Made by a program: the position numbers and the translations under genes. This document shows positions 1 through 8,614 of a stretch of DNA of 64,000 nt, piece by piece (position 1 is the stretch's first letter; the number at the start of each line of letters is the position of its first letter). The stretch is from Peptococcaceae bacterium 1198_IL3148 (lineage in GTDB: Bacteria > Bacillota > Desulfotomaculia > Desulfotomaculales > Desulfohalotomaculaceae). The notes below the pieces were generated by a model that saw nothing but the letters and a program-made list of their open reading frames with translations, was not told the DNA's origin and did not search any database. Location of the stretch: the NCBI GenBank assembly GCA_036763105.1, contig JBAIYS010000006.1:62001-126000 (forward strand), given 5' to 3'.

Positions 1-139
1 TGGCTAAAAATCGATAATCTAATAAATCGGTAACGGGTTTACCATTTATCTCCACAATGGTAGCGCCGGGTGTTATCTCCAGTTCTTCACCAATACTGCC
101 GGGATAAACTTCTGTTACTACTAGTCCTTTAACTGGCAT
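1..139 (-). CDS. DUF512-family protein, N-terminal PDZ-like fragment (partial)
   Basis: Only the first 46 codons lie in the window; the gene runs off the left edge. The start is the ATG at 139, preceded by GGAGGTAACT. The fragment has a PDZ-like beginning (VVTEVYPGSIGEELEI, then a GATIVEINGKPVTDLLDYRF stretch). This is how radical-SAM-associated DUF512 proteins of Clostridia begin, with a PDZ domain ahead of the iron-sulfur and DUF512 parts. The family assignment rests on this short piece and on memory of the family; the diagnostic cysteines lie outside the window. Any PDZ protein would be the alternative. Confidence 0.6.
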   Translation of the reverse strand, partial: MPVKGLVVTEVYPGSIGEELEITPGATIVEINGKPVTDLLDYRFLA

Positions 140-201
140 TAGTTACCTCCAAATGGTTATACTTCATAAATTATCTAACACCTGTTAATTTAAGTCAAGC
201 A

Positions 202-393
202 TTAGTGTTTAACAATAATTAATGTGCCATTCGTTAACTGATGGGCCATGCCGTCCAAAATGTTAGCCATGCTGGCGGCCATATCTTGCAACTCCTGTTC
301 ATTGTTTACATAAAAAATTGGCACACCACCTGCTACTGTGTCTTTGTTAATGGTTATGGCTGCCAAAATCATACTGCTAATTTCTATACCCAC
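202..393 (-). CDS. small capping-complex subunit for YIEGIA-type protein
   Basis: A 63-residue acidic and hydrophobic protein. The start is a GTG at 393 with an AGGTG site five bases upstream. It lies 24 bases downstream of the YIEGIA gene on the same strand, the arrangement in which this small partner is normally annotated in spore-forming Clostridia. It has no membrane segment, cysteines or recognisable catalytic motif. The partner role is inferred from gene order and the characteristic size and sequence (MAASMANILDGMAHQL); biochemical function is unknown to me. Confidence 0.7.
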   Translation of the reverse strand: MGIEISSMILAAITINKDTVAGGVPIFYVNNEQELQDMAASMANILDGMAHQLTNGTLIIVKH

Positions 394-417
394 ATCAGCA
401 CCTCGCTGCTTTTATTT

Positions 418-1329
418 TTAATCGGATGCATAGCGCCCGGCTTTGGTGGCCAAGGGTTTGCTGTAGGCTGTTTCCAAAACCGGTGTCCGGTTTACAGCCT
501 CTACCAAAGCTTGGGCATCCTTTTCCACCGGCATGATGTACATAGCTACTTTGCCAGTGTCTGGATCTTTGCGCAAAGTGGGGGAAAATTCCGGAATATC
601 AATATCCTTTTTTGTGCCCAGAACTACACCGGCGGTATGGGCAATGGCCATCCGTTGTCCCATGTCATGTATGGTGGCCCTGGCATTATCATTTTTAGGA
701 TGAATTACCACCCCCAAGCCTCCCTCTAAAATCTCTTGGCGACGGCTTGCCAGACCGACATTGAAGATGGCGATATTTTCAATCCAAAGGGTTGCCCCTT
801 CAAAACGGATATCGGCAATTTTTACCTCACATATATCACCAATAACCCGCCCGGTCATAAAGAGTTTGCTGATCAGTATCATGATAATACCCACAATGGC
901 CCCCAATGCCCAGCCAACACCAGTTTCCAATGCCAGTTGTGTGCTTAAGGCGGTCACAAAGGATACTATCATTACCAAATAGTTACGGGCTTCAAAGGTT
1001 TTGGCAATACCTTCTATATAGTCCCTGCCCCGGGGAATTAACTCCGATTCTTCCAAACTTTGCAAAGTGGTACGTTCTTGGTTGCGAATGTCACTGAATT
1101 GCTGGGCTGCTAAAGCTAAAAATGTAAAGGCGGTGAACTCTTTATAGATTATTGCCGGCACTGCCACCGCCCCTAAGGCGGAGGCAATAAAGCCCAGCGA
1201 TAGATGAACGATATAGCCGTGGGGATAACCAGGATACTGTTTATAATCAATGCGCAGCAGGACCATCCTTGTAACTGTACCTGCCAATGTTCCAATAACA
1301 ATTACCAATAGATAGTCCTGCAAGTGCAT
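418..1329 (-). CDS. YIEGIA domain membrane protein
   Basis: A 303-residue protein with membrane segments near residues 6-24, 42-62 and about 118-160, followed by a soluble C-terminal half. The signature YIEGIA occurs at residues 104-109 (RGRDYIEGIAKTFEARNY), which defines the family by name. The ATG at 1329 follows AGGAGGATTAATC. It lies 11 bases downstream of a spoIIP gene and just upstream of its small partner gene, so it is probably co-transcribed with a sporulation envelope cluster. The molecular role of the family is unknown; a spore-membrane function is inferred from neighbours only. Confidence 0.8.
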   Translation of the reverse strand: MHLQDYLLVIVIGTLAGTVTRMVLLRIDYKQYPGYPHGYIVHLSLGFIASALGAVAVPAIIYKEFTAFTFLALAAQQFSDIRNQERTTLQSLEESELIPRGRDYIEGIAKTFEARNYLVMIVSFVTALSTQLALETGVGWALGAIVGIIMILISKLFMTGRVIGDICEVKIADIRFEGATLWIENIAIFNVGLASRRQEILEGGLGVVIHPKNDNARATIHDMGQRMAIAHTAGVVLGTKKDIDIPEFSPTLRKDPDTGKVAMYIMPVEKDAQALVEAVNRTPVLETAYSKPLATKAGRYASD

Positions 1330-1340
1330 GATTAATCCTC

Positions 1341-2621
1341 CTAGTCTTTGGTCACTTCATCCCGGGCATCTTTCAATTTTTCATTACTGATGGGATCAGA
1401 TGATTCATCTTGGTCAGTAACCCTTTTGTTAATGGCTTGTTTCTTTTTAGCCGGAGCCATAAAACTGGTCATTTCTTTACTAAAACCGGTTATTTTTTCG
1501 GCGGCACCCTTTAGGCTACCGGTACTCATCAACAGAAAAGCACCACCGCCAATTAGCAGAATCCCCAATATCCAGCCGAGGGTGGACCAAGCATTATTGC
1601 CCGCTTCTTCACTGACCTCGGTACCTGGGCCACCGGCCTGTCCACCGCCAGCTGCACCAGAGCCAACCCCCAGCACCACCGGAACGGCATCCGCCAATAG
1701 AGCCACACCCTCTTCTGCACGCTCCCGTTCATTGGTATGGGTACCGGCTTCAATCAATATGGCAGTGGGCATTAAATCTTGGTTGTAATTGCCCTTGCCA
1801 ACAAAAATTTCTTTTACTAAGTCGGGATGTTGTTGATTGGTGTAGGCCATCAGTCGTTTGGCAAAATCCATATTGGATTGCATTTTGGGGTTTTGTTTGC
1901 CCACCACTAATCTAATTTGCGTCACATCCCTCCCGGCAATGTTATGTTCATAATAATTAGGATCCGGTATACCATCGCGATGCACATCAATTAGTGCGGT
2001 GGGATTTTGTTTCATCAATTCTGTGGCTGTCCGTCTAGAACGGATATAAGCATTACTGTCATGGGGATCATGGGAGTTATCACTGTATAAAATATTAACC
2101 CCCGCTTGTTGCAACCGATTGCTCAACTCTTTGCCAACTTCTAAAATCCCTCCCTTAAAGGGCTTGGATTCGGTACCATCGGTGGGCACATAGGATTCAT
2201 CGGTGTGGGTTGAATATATTCCGATGGGACGATTCTTTTGCTCATTGTTGGCCACCACTGGTACTTCTTTCAGATTGGCAAAGTAGTCTACATAGGCAAA
2301 ATACTCTTTATCTATTCCCAACAATTTGGCAGTGGCTTTATTGCCGTCAACTTTTTCTATTTGATAATGTTGACCCGCTGCATTAATAATCTCATCACCA
2401 CTACCCACATTTCTAGCCATTTTACTGACCAAGTTGCCAGCGTCATCAAAAATTTCCGTTGTCTGGCCGACGATATGATCAACATCATCGGCATGCAATA
2501 GTGCCGAAGGACTCCAAACGGGCTGGGTGGTGATGGCAAAGTCTGTACTTATCAACCCAAGCAGCAGTACACCCACGGCAATTATTGCCGTTGCCAAATA
2601 AAGTCTTAATTTAGATGTCAT
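1341..2621 (-). CDS. spoIIP: stage II sporulation protein P (copy 1), peptidoglycan amidase/endopeptidase
   Basis: A 426-residue membrane-anchored SpoIIP. With SpoIID and SpoIIM it degrades septal peptidoglycan during engulfment. There is an N-terminal membrane segment at about residues 6-28, a beta-rich region to about 130, and the amidase domain with the metal-site signatures YSTHTDESYVP, ALIDVHRDGIPD and LIEAGTHTNE. A second hydrophobic segment near residues 345-367 (LGWILGILLIGGGAFLL) precedes a charged tail. The ATG follows AAGGAGGGG and overlaps the stop of the DUF1614 gene by one base. A paralogue lies two genes upstream (3568-4827), sharing the HDPHDSNAY block. All catalytic motifs look intact. 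Confidence 0.92.
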   Translation of the reverse strand: MTSKLRLYLATAIIAVGVLLLGLISTDFAITTQPVWSPSALLHADDVDHIVGQTTEIFDDAGNLVSKMARNVGSGDEIINAAGQHYQIEKVDGNKATAKLLGIDKEYFAYVDYFANLKEVPVVANNEQKNRPIGIYSTHTDESYVPTDGTESKPFKGGILEVGKELSNRLQQAGVNILYSDNSHDPHDSNAYIRSRRTATELMKQNPTALIDVHRDGIPDPNYYEHNIAGRDVTQIRLVVGKQNPKMQSNMDFAKRLMAYTNQQHPDLVKEIFVGKGNYNQDLMPTAILIEAGTHTNERERAEEGVALLADAVPVVLGVGSGAAGGGQAGGPGTEVSEEAGNNAWSTLGWILGILLIGGGAFLLMSTGSLKGAAEKITGFSKEMTSFMAPAKKKQAINKRVTDQDESSDPISNEKLKDARDEVTKD

Positions 2622-3484
2622 TATTCACCCCTCCTTTTTCCAGTGAGATCTTTTAAATCAACCCCTCGTCCATGATCCTTTTCTGGCGTGTTTTCTGTGA
2701 AGGGCATGGTGTCATCCACTTCTATGTCGCCCGCTTCCATGGCGGTGGCCGGTTGATGTCGCTCCATCGCTCCAGCCTTTTCATCATGACGGTTTATTTC
2801 CGGTTTGCGCAGTCCAGCCAATAACTCTTCCGGCCGTCCTTCGCTGCTGGGACCACCCTGCAAACGTTCTCTCAATTCACCAAAAATATCTGCCAACAAT
2901 ACTGCAATAACCCCGGATAACACTGTAACATCAAAGGCACCGGCACCACCAATGGAAACGGTACCACCGGCTGCTCCATTGCGCACCAGCCAAATGAAAT
3001 GAAATACATCCACCAGCACCACACCAAGGGTGGCGGCAATAAAGGCCGACCGCCTAGAACGTCCTGCCAAATAACCGGTTATCCCTGCTGCTATGGGATA
3101 TAAATAGAGCGAATCTAAAACGGCAAATCTTCCCGCCGGTTCTGCCAAACCACTCATAAGAATTGAACCCAAGTAATAAACCACCAGTGCTGTTACCACC
3201 GTAGCAATTAACGCTCTGATCCGCTCTTTGTTGGTGCCCGCTTTGGCTAACAGGTAAATTGCCAAAGCAATGGGGATGATGCCACCGCCCACGTTGATAG
3301 AAGATCTAATATCCCCCACCGGCAACGGAATGGTAATAAAACTACCAATAATTAAAGCTACTATAATCCCCAGTGCAGCTTTGTCACTCAGCCGCATCCG
3401 GTCAAGTACTCTATGGGCCAGTCCAAAATAAATAAGAAATGATACCACTATCAGTGCAATAAGACCTAAGGGAAATTGTGTCAT
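2621..3484 (-). CDS. DUF1614 multi-spanning membrane protein
   Basis: A 287-residue protein. About eight hydrophobic segments fill residues 3-205, followed by a polar tail rich in Arg, Glu and Asp. The opening (MTQFPLGLIALIVVSFLIY) and the GAGAFDVTVLSGVIAVLLAD segment match what I recall of DUF1614 proteins of Clostridia. The ATG at 3484 follows GAGGAGGTAGGTCA. The gene sits between two spoIIP paralogues and overlaps the next by one base, so translational coupling and a sporulation context are likely. The repeated FD and ND motifs in membrane segments could suggest a transporter or protease-like fold, but no function can be assigned. Confidence 0.75.
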   Translation of the reverse strand: MTQFPLGLIALIVVSFLIYFGLAHRVLDRMRLSDKAALGIIVALIIGSFITIPLPVGDIRSSINVGGGIIPIALAIYLLAKAGTNKERIRALIATVVTALVVYYLGSILMSGLAEPAGRFAVLDSLYLYPIAAGITGYLAGRSRRSAFIAATLGVVLVDVFHFIWLVRNGAAGGTVSIGGAGAFDVTVLSGVIAVLLADIFGELRERLQGGPSSEGRPEELLAGLRKPEINRHDEKAGAMERHQPATAMEAGDIEVDDTMPFTENTPEKDHGRGVDLKDLTGKRRGE

Positions 3485-3567
3485 TGACCTACCTCCTCAT
3501 GCAAATTTGACATTATTTTCAACTGGTATGTTGCCCCAGCGCAAAATATTTATTCGCAGCGATGCTG

Positions 3568-4827
3568 CTACTTTTCTTTATCATTTTGTTTTGGTATCGG
3601 CTTTGATTGGGGCTGAGGGCCGATATTTTTAGCGATGACGCTTTTAATTTTGTTGACCCTTTGCTGTAGTCTTGGCTGTTTACCCAGCATTTCTCTAATG
3701 GTATTGGCAGCGGTTTCTAATGCCTTCTCCATGGTACCGGTATTGATAAAAATAAATGCTGCCACCGCCACCACAGTAATGGCCACCAGCCAAAGGGCGG
3801 TACTCCAGCCGCTTTTTTCGGTTTCCTTAATTGGTGTAGCCTCGGTCGCCCCCGCTGCCGTTCCCTCCTTTACTTCATTTAACCCCAGCACCACTGGCAC
3901 CGCTTCTGCAAACAACGCCATACCCTGCTGACATTCCGCCAGTGTGTTGGTGTGGGTGCCGGCTTCCAACAGTACCGATGTGGGCAGTAAGTCTTGGTTG
4001 TAATTGCCGCGGCCAATGTACAAGTCTTTAATTATGCCGGGGTGCACCCGCTCGGCATAAGCCATCAAGCGCTTAGCAAAATCTTTATTGGTGGCACTGG
4101 CGGGATTTTGTTTGCCAATTACCAAGCGCACTTTGGCAACCTGTTGTCCATCTATGGTGGTCCGATATTTATTGGCATCGGGTACGCCATCGCGGTGAAT
4201 ATCAAATATTGCCACCGGATCGTCTTTCATAATTCCCATGGCAGTGCGCCTGGAACGCATATAGGCATTACTGTCGTGGGGGTCATGGGGGGTGTGATAA
4301 TAAATCACATTAACCTTTTGTTTCTCCAGATCGGAACCAAAACTGCGGCCAACTTGGTAGATGTCCCCCTCATAGGGTTTAAAGGCTTTACCGCTGGTGG
4401 GAACATAAGATTCACCGGTATGGGTGTGGTAAATGCCCACCGGTTTATCACTCCAATGGGCGGCGGCGGGAATTGCTGGGTTGGAGTAAAAGTATTCCAC
4501 CCAACCGAGGTACTGTTTATCAAACCCCACCAACTTAGCGGTGGCCACCGCATCCCCAACCTTTTTTACACGATAATGCCTGCCGTCGGGTAAAATTATC
4601 TCATCACCCACCACCACTTGACGGGAGGTCTCGGTGATCACTTGTTCATTTTGATCTTTGATGACAGTACATTGCCCCGCCTGATGATCCAAATGCTTGA
4701 CCGATAATAAAGAAAAGGGACTCCAACTCTTATTAAACTCCAGCCCCGCCTCCACCGCCTTTGGCCCTATTAATAGACAAATAAAATATGTAATGGTAAG
4801 TATTAATGGCAATATTCTTTTTCCCAT
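3568..4827 (-). CDS. spoIIP: stage II sporulation protein P (copy 2)
   Basis: A second SpoIIP, 419 residues from the ATG at 4827, which is chosen because GGAGGAACCA precedes it. An upstream in-frame ATG at 4896 has no ribosome site. It has an N-terminal membrane anchor (residues 4-22) and the amidase signatures HTHTGESYVP, IFDIHRDGVPD and LLEAGTHTNT. A C-terminal membrane segment (ALWLVAITVVAVAAFIF) and a lysine-rich tail follow. It shares the HDPHDSNAY block and the overall architecture with copy 1 but has diverged clearly, so the duplication is not recent. Peptidoglycan cleavage at the engulfing septum is the expected role; whether the copies are redundant or divided by timing is not shown. 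Confidence 0.9.
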   Translation of the reverse strand: MGKRILPLILTITYFICLLIGPKAVEAGLEFNKSWSPFSLLSVKHLDHQAGQCTVIKDQNEQVITETSRQVVVGDEIILPDGRHYRVKKVGDAVATAKLVGFDKQYLGWVEYFYSNPAIPAAAHWSDKPVGIYHTHTGESYVPTSGKAFKPYEGDIYQVGRSFGSDLEKQKVNVIYYHTPHDPHDSNAYMRSRRTAMGIMKDDPVAIFDIHRDGVPDANKYRTTIDGQQVAKVRLVIGKQNPASATNKDFAKRLMAYAERVHPGIIKDLYIGRGNYNQDLLPTSVLLEAGTHTNTLAECQQGMALFAEAVPVVLGLNEVKEGTAAGATEATPIKETEKSGWSTALWLVAITVVAVAAFIFINTGTMEKALETAANTIREMLGKQPRLQQRVNKIKSVIAKNIGPQPQSKPIPKQNDKEK

Positions 4828-4895
4828 TGGTTCCTCCGTCGCCTTGGTAATAAATCTATTTAAATATAGTACCCAATGGAAAATATTTATAAACA

Positions 4896-4933
4896 AAAAA
4901 CCTCGGCACGCATTACAGCGTACCGAGGTTTTT
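4896..4933 (-). terminator. rho-independent terminator after ispH-rpsA
   Basis: An inverted repeat AAAAACCTCGG / CCGAGGTTTTT with an inner ACGC / GCGT pairing lies ten bases downstream of the ispH-rpsA stop. It ends in a T run when read on the minus strand. Confidence 0.8.
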
Positions 4934-4943
4934 AAGCAATTTA

Positions 4944-7010
4944 TTATTTACTTTGTTTGAGCATTTCTGCCACTTCAGGGGGCATTGCTTCACCTAAAGT
5001 CATGCCACCACCATCGGTGCCATCTTCGGTGGGAGTTTGATATTGCACCGGTTTTTGTTCCTGGGGTTTTTTAGGTTGACGTTGTGGCTTAGGTTCCCGG
5101 TTAACTTCCCGAATAGAAAGGCGAATGCGTTTTTGTTCAGGGTCAACCGAAAGTACTTTTACTTTAATTTCTTCCCCTTCAGTTACTACATCCTCTGGCT
5201 TTTCAACATGCTGTTCCGCCAAGTGAGAAATGTGTACCAAACCTTCTACCCCTGGTTCCAGTTGGACAAAGGCACCAAAGGGAGCAAGGCGCACCACTTT
5301 AGCTTGCACCACACTGCCAACTTGATATTTTTCTTCCACATTATCCCATGGGTTTGGCAACACTTGCTTCAATCCCAAGGATACCTTTTCCTTTTCTTTA
5401 TCAACTTTTAAAATCTTAACTTCAATTTCATCTCCAACATTAACCACTTCTGATGGATGCTTAATCCGATACCAAGCCATTTCCGAAATATGAAGTAAGC
5501 CATCAATGCCACCGATATCAATAAAAGCACCGAAATCAGTGAGGCGACGTACAATACCCTTTACTGTTTGACCATCTTCAATGGTTTGGAATAGTTCAGC
5601 CCGTTGTTTTGCTTTTTCCTCCTCCAAAACCACTTTTCGAGATAGTACAACTTTTTTACGGGTATCGTTCATCTCAATAATTCTTACTTTAATGGTCTCA
5701 TTGAGGTACTGGCTAAGGTCTTCCACATAACCAATATCCACTAGAGAGGCAGGTAAAAATGCCCGCACACCCACATCAACAATTAAGCCGCCTTTAACGA
5801 CTTCTCTCACGGTGCCATCAATGACGGTGCCGTTTTCCATATCAGCTTGCAATTTGGCCCAATTTTTTTGCACATCTGCTCGCTCTTTAGATAAAATGGT
5901 TCTACCATCTTCGTCTTCAGCCTTGATAACTACTACATCTATTTGATCACCAACCTTTACCATCTCTTGGGGGTTGGCATTATAGCTGGTTAATTCTTTA
6001 AACGGAATCACACCTTCTGATTTTGCCCCAACGTCAACTAAGACTTCGTCATTGTTAATTTGCACCACTGTACCAGTAACCAATTCACCTTTGTGTAGGG
6101 TTTTAACCTCTACCGCTTCATTCATGCCCTCTTGCATAGTTTCTTGTTGCACACCTTCCATTTTTTCTCCTAACTCGCTCATCCTATTAACAACCTCCTC
6201 AATAACCCAGCTGGGTGTTGATGCACCCGCTGTTAGTCCAGCTCGCTTAACTCCATCAAACCACTCGGCTTTTAGTTCAGCAGCAGTTTCTATCTGATAA
6301 GTGGTCGTGCCAGTACCCATGCACAATTTGGTCAATTTACCGGTGTTGGCACTATTTGTACCTCCCACCACTATCATTACATCCACTTTTTGGGCCAACT
6401 CCAGAGCCGCTTTTTGCCGCTCCTGGGTGGCACTACAGATAGTATTACATACTTTAACCTCAATACCTTTATTTTGTAGAGTGCGAACTACTTGATTAAA
6501 ATTTGCTTCCGGTTGGGTAGTTTGGGCAACTACACCAATCCGGTTATAGCCAGTAATTTTTTCAGCTTCAGCAGCATTTTCCACCACCAATGCTTTGCCG
6601 TCGGACCAGCCTACAATGCCTTGGACTTCGGGGTGATCTTTTTCGCCTACAATCACAACTTGGTAACCCTCTGCAGCCAATTCTCGCACTAATTTTTGAA
6701 CCCTACCAACAAAGGGGCAAGTGGCATCAATCACTTCATGTCCAACTTTTGTTGCCTCTTCAAATATTTGCGGCTCCACTCCATGGGATCTTATAATTAA
6801 ACTGCCCGGCTTTTCATCAGTGATGTTGCCAATTTTATTTATCCCTTGTTCTTGCAATTTATTAACCACTTGCTGGTTATGAATGATGGGACCATAGGTG
6901 TAAACTGGGCCATTTTTGTCTTGGGCTGTCTGTTGAGCCATTTCTATCGCTCGCTTAACCCCAAAACAAAAGCCCGCCTTTGAAGCTATCAATATTTCCA
7001 AAGAACTCAC
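4944..7010 (-). CDS. ispH-rpsA: IspH-ribosomal protein S1 fusion (HMBPP reductase / S1 RNA-binding protein)
   Basis: A 688-residue fusion. Residues 1 to about 285 are 4-hydroxy-3-methylbut-2-enyl diphosphate reductase, the last MEP isoprenoid step. The [4Fe-4S] cysteines are in AGFCFGVKRA, DATCPFVGRVQ and NTICSATQERQ. From about residue 300 four S1 domains follow (LVTGTVVQINNDEVLVDVGAKSEG, VIDGTVREVVKGGLIVDVG, VKGIVRRLTDFGAFIDIGG, VQAKVVRLAPFGAFVQLEP blocks), then a proline- and glutamine-rich tail. This fusion is known in Clostridia and needs no frameshift; the frame is continuous. It lies just downstream of plsC and cmk, a common order because rpsA often follows cmk. A terminator follows. 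Confidence 0.95.
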   Translation of the reverse strand: MSSLEILIASKAGFCFGVKRAIEMAQQTAQDKNGPVYTYGPIIHNQQVVNKLQEQGINKIGNITDEKPGSLIIRSHGVEPQIFEEATKVGHEVIDATCPFVGRVQKLVRELAAEGYQVVIVGEKDHPEVQGIVGWSDGKALVVENAAEAEKITGYNRIGVVAQTTQPEANFNQVVRTLQNKGIEVKVCNTICSATQERQKAALELAQKVDVMIVVGGTNSANTGKLTKLCMGTGTTTYQIETAAELKAEWFDGVKRAGLTAGASTPSWVIEEVVNRMSELGEKMEGVQQETMQEGMNEAVEVKTLHKGELVTGTVVQINNDEVLVDVGAKSEGVIPFKELTSYNANPQEMVKVGDQIDVVVIKAEDEDGRTILSKERADVQKNWAKLQADMENGTVIDGTVREVVKGGLIVDVGVRAFLPASLVDIGYVEDLSQYLNETIKVRIIEMNDTRKKVVLSRKVVLEEEKAKQRAELFQTIEDGQTVKGIVRRLTDFGAFIDIGGIDGLLHISEMAWYRIKHPSEVVNVGDEIEVKILKVDKEKEKVSLGLKQVLPNPWDNVEEKYQVGSVVQAKVVRLAPFGAFVQLEPGVEGLVHISHLAEQHVEKPEDVVTEGEEIKVKVLSVDPEQKRIRLSIREVNREPKPQRQPKKPQEQKPVQYQTPTEDGTDGGGMTLGEAMPPEVAEMLKQSK

Positions 7011-7018
7011 CTCAACAG

Positions 7019-7606
7019 TTATCTTGCTGTGCTGATCAACTGCGACAATTGGTTCATTACTTGCTGACTATAGTTTTCTAACTGTTCTCGGCTAGGCCTC
7101 GAACCTTCATACTCAGGTAATGGGATGGGACTGCCAATAATCACAGATAACTTACCCAAAACCCCTTTGGCACCAACAATGGCCACCGGAACTATCGGCA
7201 CATTGGCTTTAAAGGCTAACATGGCCGCCCCTAAGTGAGCCCTTTGCAATTCTCCCGATGTGCTGCGGGTACCCTCGGGAAAAACACCAATCATTTGCCC
7301 TGTCATCAATAAATTAACTGCATATCTGATGGCGTTGCGGTCAGACTTGCCCCGTTCCACCGGAAAGGCCTTTAAACCTCTAATTAAAGTGGCAAATAAC
7401 AGATTATTAAACAGTTCGCTTTTTGCCATATAATGAATGGGTCGATTAAGCGCACAACCTACGGCAACTGGGTCCCAATAACTGGTATGGTTGGACACAA
7501 CAACTACTCCGCCTTGTCGTGGCAAATTATTTAAACCTAAAACTCGCCAACGGCGCAGGATTAGTAGCACAAGCCTCATCACAACCCTGGCCAAATTGTA
7601 AAACAT
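7019..7606 (-). CDS. plsC: 1-acyl-sn-glycerol-3-phosphate acyltransferase (PlsC)
   Basis: A 195-residue acyltransferase that makes phosphatidic acid at the inner membrane. An N-terminal hydrophobic helix (residues 8-20) is followed by the catalytic H(X)4D box NHTSYWD at 39-45 and the phosphate-binding PEGTRS at 110-115. A VPIVPVAIVGA block forms the last conserved strand. The ATG at 7606 follows TTGGAGGAAACGTA. It lies between cmk and ispH-rpsA with nine bases to the latter, so co-transcription is likely. Length is typical of the short bacterial PlsC family. A close non-PlsC acyltransferase role cannot be excluded. Confidence 0.9.
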   Translation of the reverse strand: MFYNLARVVMRLVLLILRRWRVLGLNNLPRQGGVVVVSNHTSYWDPVAVGCALNRPIHYMAKSELFNNLLFATLIRGLKAFPVERGKSDRNAIRYAVNLLMTGQMIGVFPEGTRSTSGELQRAHLGAAMLAFKANVPIVPVAIVGAKGVLGKLSVIIGSPIPLPEYEGSRPSREQLENYSQQVMNQLSQLISTAR

Positions 7607-7658
7607 TACGTTTCCTCCAAAATATATCGTTGTGATCCTACAGTTTAACCGTTATCGG

Positions 7659-8336
7659 TTATGCGTAAACCTCTTTTACTTTTTGTACCATCAACTCCAC
7701 CACCTGTTCAATTGTCAACCCTGTGGAGTCAATGATGATAGCATCTTCAGAGGGAATTAGCGGATCAACTGCTCTATTTTGGTCCATGGTGTCCCGCTCC
7801 GCTATTTCAGATATTAACTTTTTTAGGCTGATATCATGTCCCTGTTGTTTTAAATCCTGCAGGCGCCTTTTGGCCCGCTCCTCTATGGTGGCGGTCAAAA
7901 AAAACTTAGCCTTGGCATCCGGTAACACCCGAGTGCCAATATCACGACCATCCATCACCACTCCACAATGGGCTGCGATATCCTGCTGTTGTTTAACTAA
8001 ATTTTTTCTCACCGCCGGAATTTTGGCCACCAATGAAACATGATTAGATACTTGTGGCTCCCGAATGGCCTTGGTTACATCCTGGCCATCCAAAAACACT
8101 TTGCATCCTGCTTCGTTACCGGGAACCAGCTCTATTTTTACTGTGGCAGCCAGTCTACCCAATTGTTCAGCGTCTCCGAAGCTAATTTGAGATTGTAGCG
8201 CCTTCAGTGTCACTGCCCGGTACATACTGCCAGTATCTATATATAACAGCCCCAATCTGTCGGCTAGCTTTTTTGCCACTGTACTCTTACCAGCACCGGC
8301 CGGACCATCTATGGCAACTTTCATCTGTACTTTCAT
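7659..8336 (-). CDS. cmk: cytidylate kinase
   Basis: A 225-residue CMP/dCMP kinase. The P-loop GPAGAGKS is at residues 11-18, IDTGSMYRAVTLKAL is the substrate lid start, and VVMDGRDIGTRVLPDA is the CMP-binding signature. The RRLQDLKQQGHD and DRNR-like segments (DTMDQNRAVDPLIPS) complete the family pattern. The start at 8336 is preceded by GTGGGG; a second ATG four codons in has no ribosome site. The three genes cmk, plsC and ispH-rpsA run in one direction with short gaps, as is usual in Clostridia. Confidence 0.95.
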   Translation of the reverse strand: MKVQMKVAIDGPAGAGKSTVAKKLADRLGLLYIDTGSMYRAVTLKALQSQISFGDAEQLGRLAATVKIELVPGNEAGCKVFLDGQDVTKAIREPQVSNHVSLVAKIPAVRKNLVKQQQDIAAHCGVVMDGRDIGTRVLPDAKAKFFLTATIEERAKRRLQDLKQQGHDISLKKLISEIAERDTMDQNRAVDPLIPSEDAIIIDSTGLTIEQVVELMVQKVKEVYA

Positions 8337-8614
8337 ATTATAACCCCACTAACGTCAATTAACCAAAATTGCCAATAAATACTTATACTATTTCGACAAA
8401 GCACTTTCAATTCCTTTTTTATTTGCTAAAAACCTAATATATGCCTATTATTGGTTATTATTCTACCAACAGTAATTTTGATACCTCATTTTATCCTAAC
8501 ATCAACAGATCAAGCAAACAATATTATTTCATAAGGAAATGCAAAATTTTACTATTAACCAGTGTGATAATGTTATAATATAGGTTAACATTGATAATCA
8601 GGAGTGATGTAGTA
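8337..8614. other. AT-rich divergent intergenic region
   Basis: About 280 bases separate the minus-strand cmk from the plus-strand aminotransferase. A TATAAT hexamer at 8574-8579 is a plausible minus-10 for the aminotransferase, but no good minus-35 lies at 16-18 bases. An AGGAG at 8600-8604 supports the GTG start at 8615. No RNA structure or further gene is visible. Confidence 0.4.

Noticed and set aside
241-729. 162-codon open frame on the plus strand over the YIEGIA genes
   Set aside because: It lies antisense to two well-supported genes, has no ribosome site and its composition is that of a shadow frame.
3994-4593. 199-codon plus-strand frame opposite the second spoIIP
   Set aside because: It is antisense to a gene with complete catalytic motifs and has no start signal.
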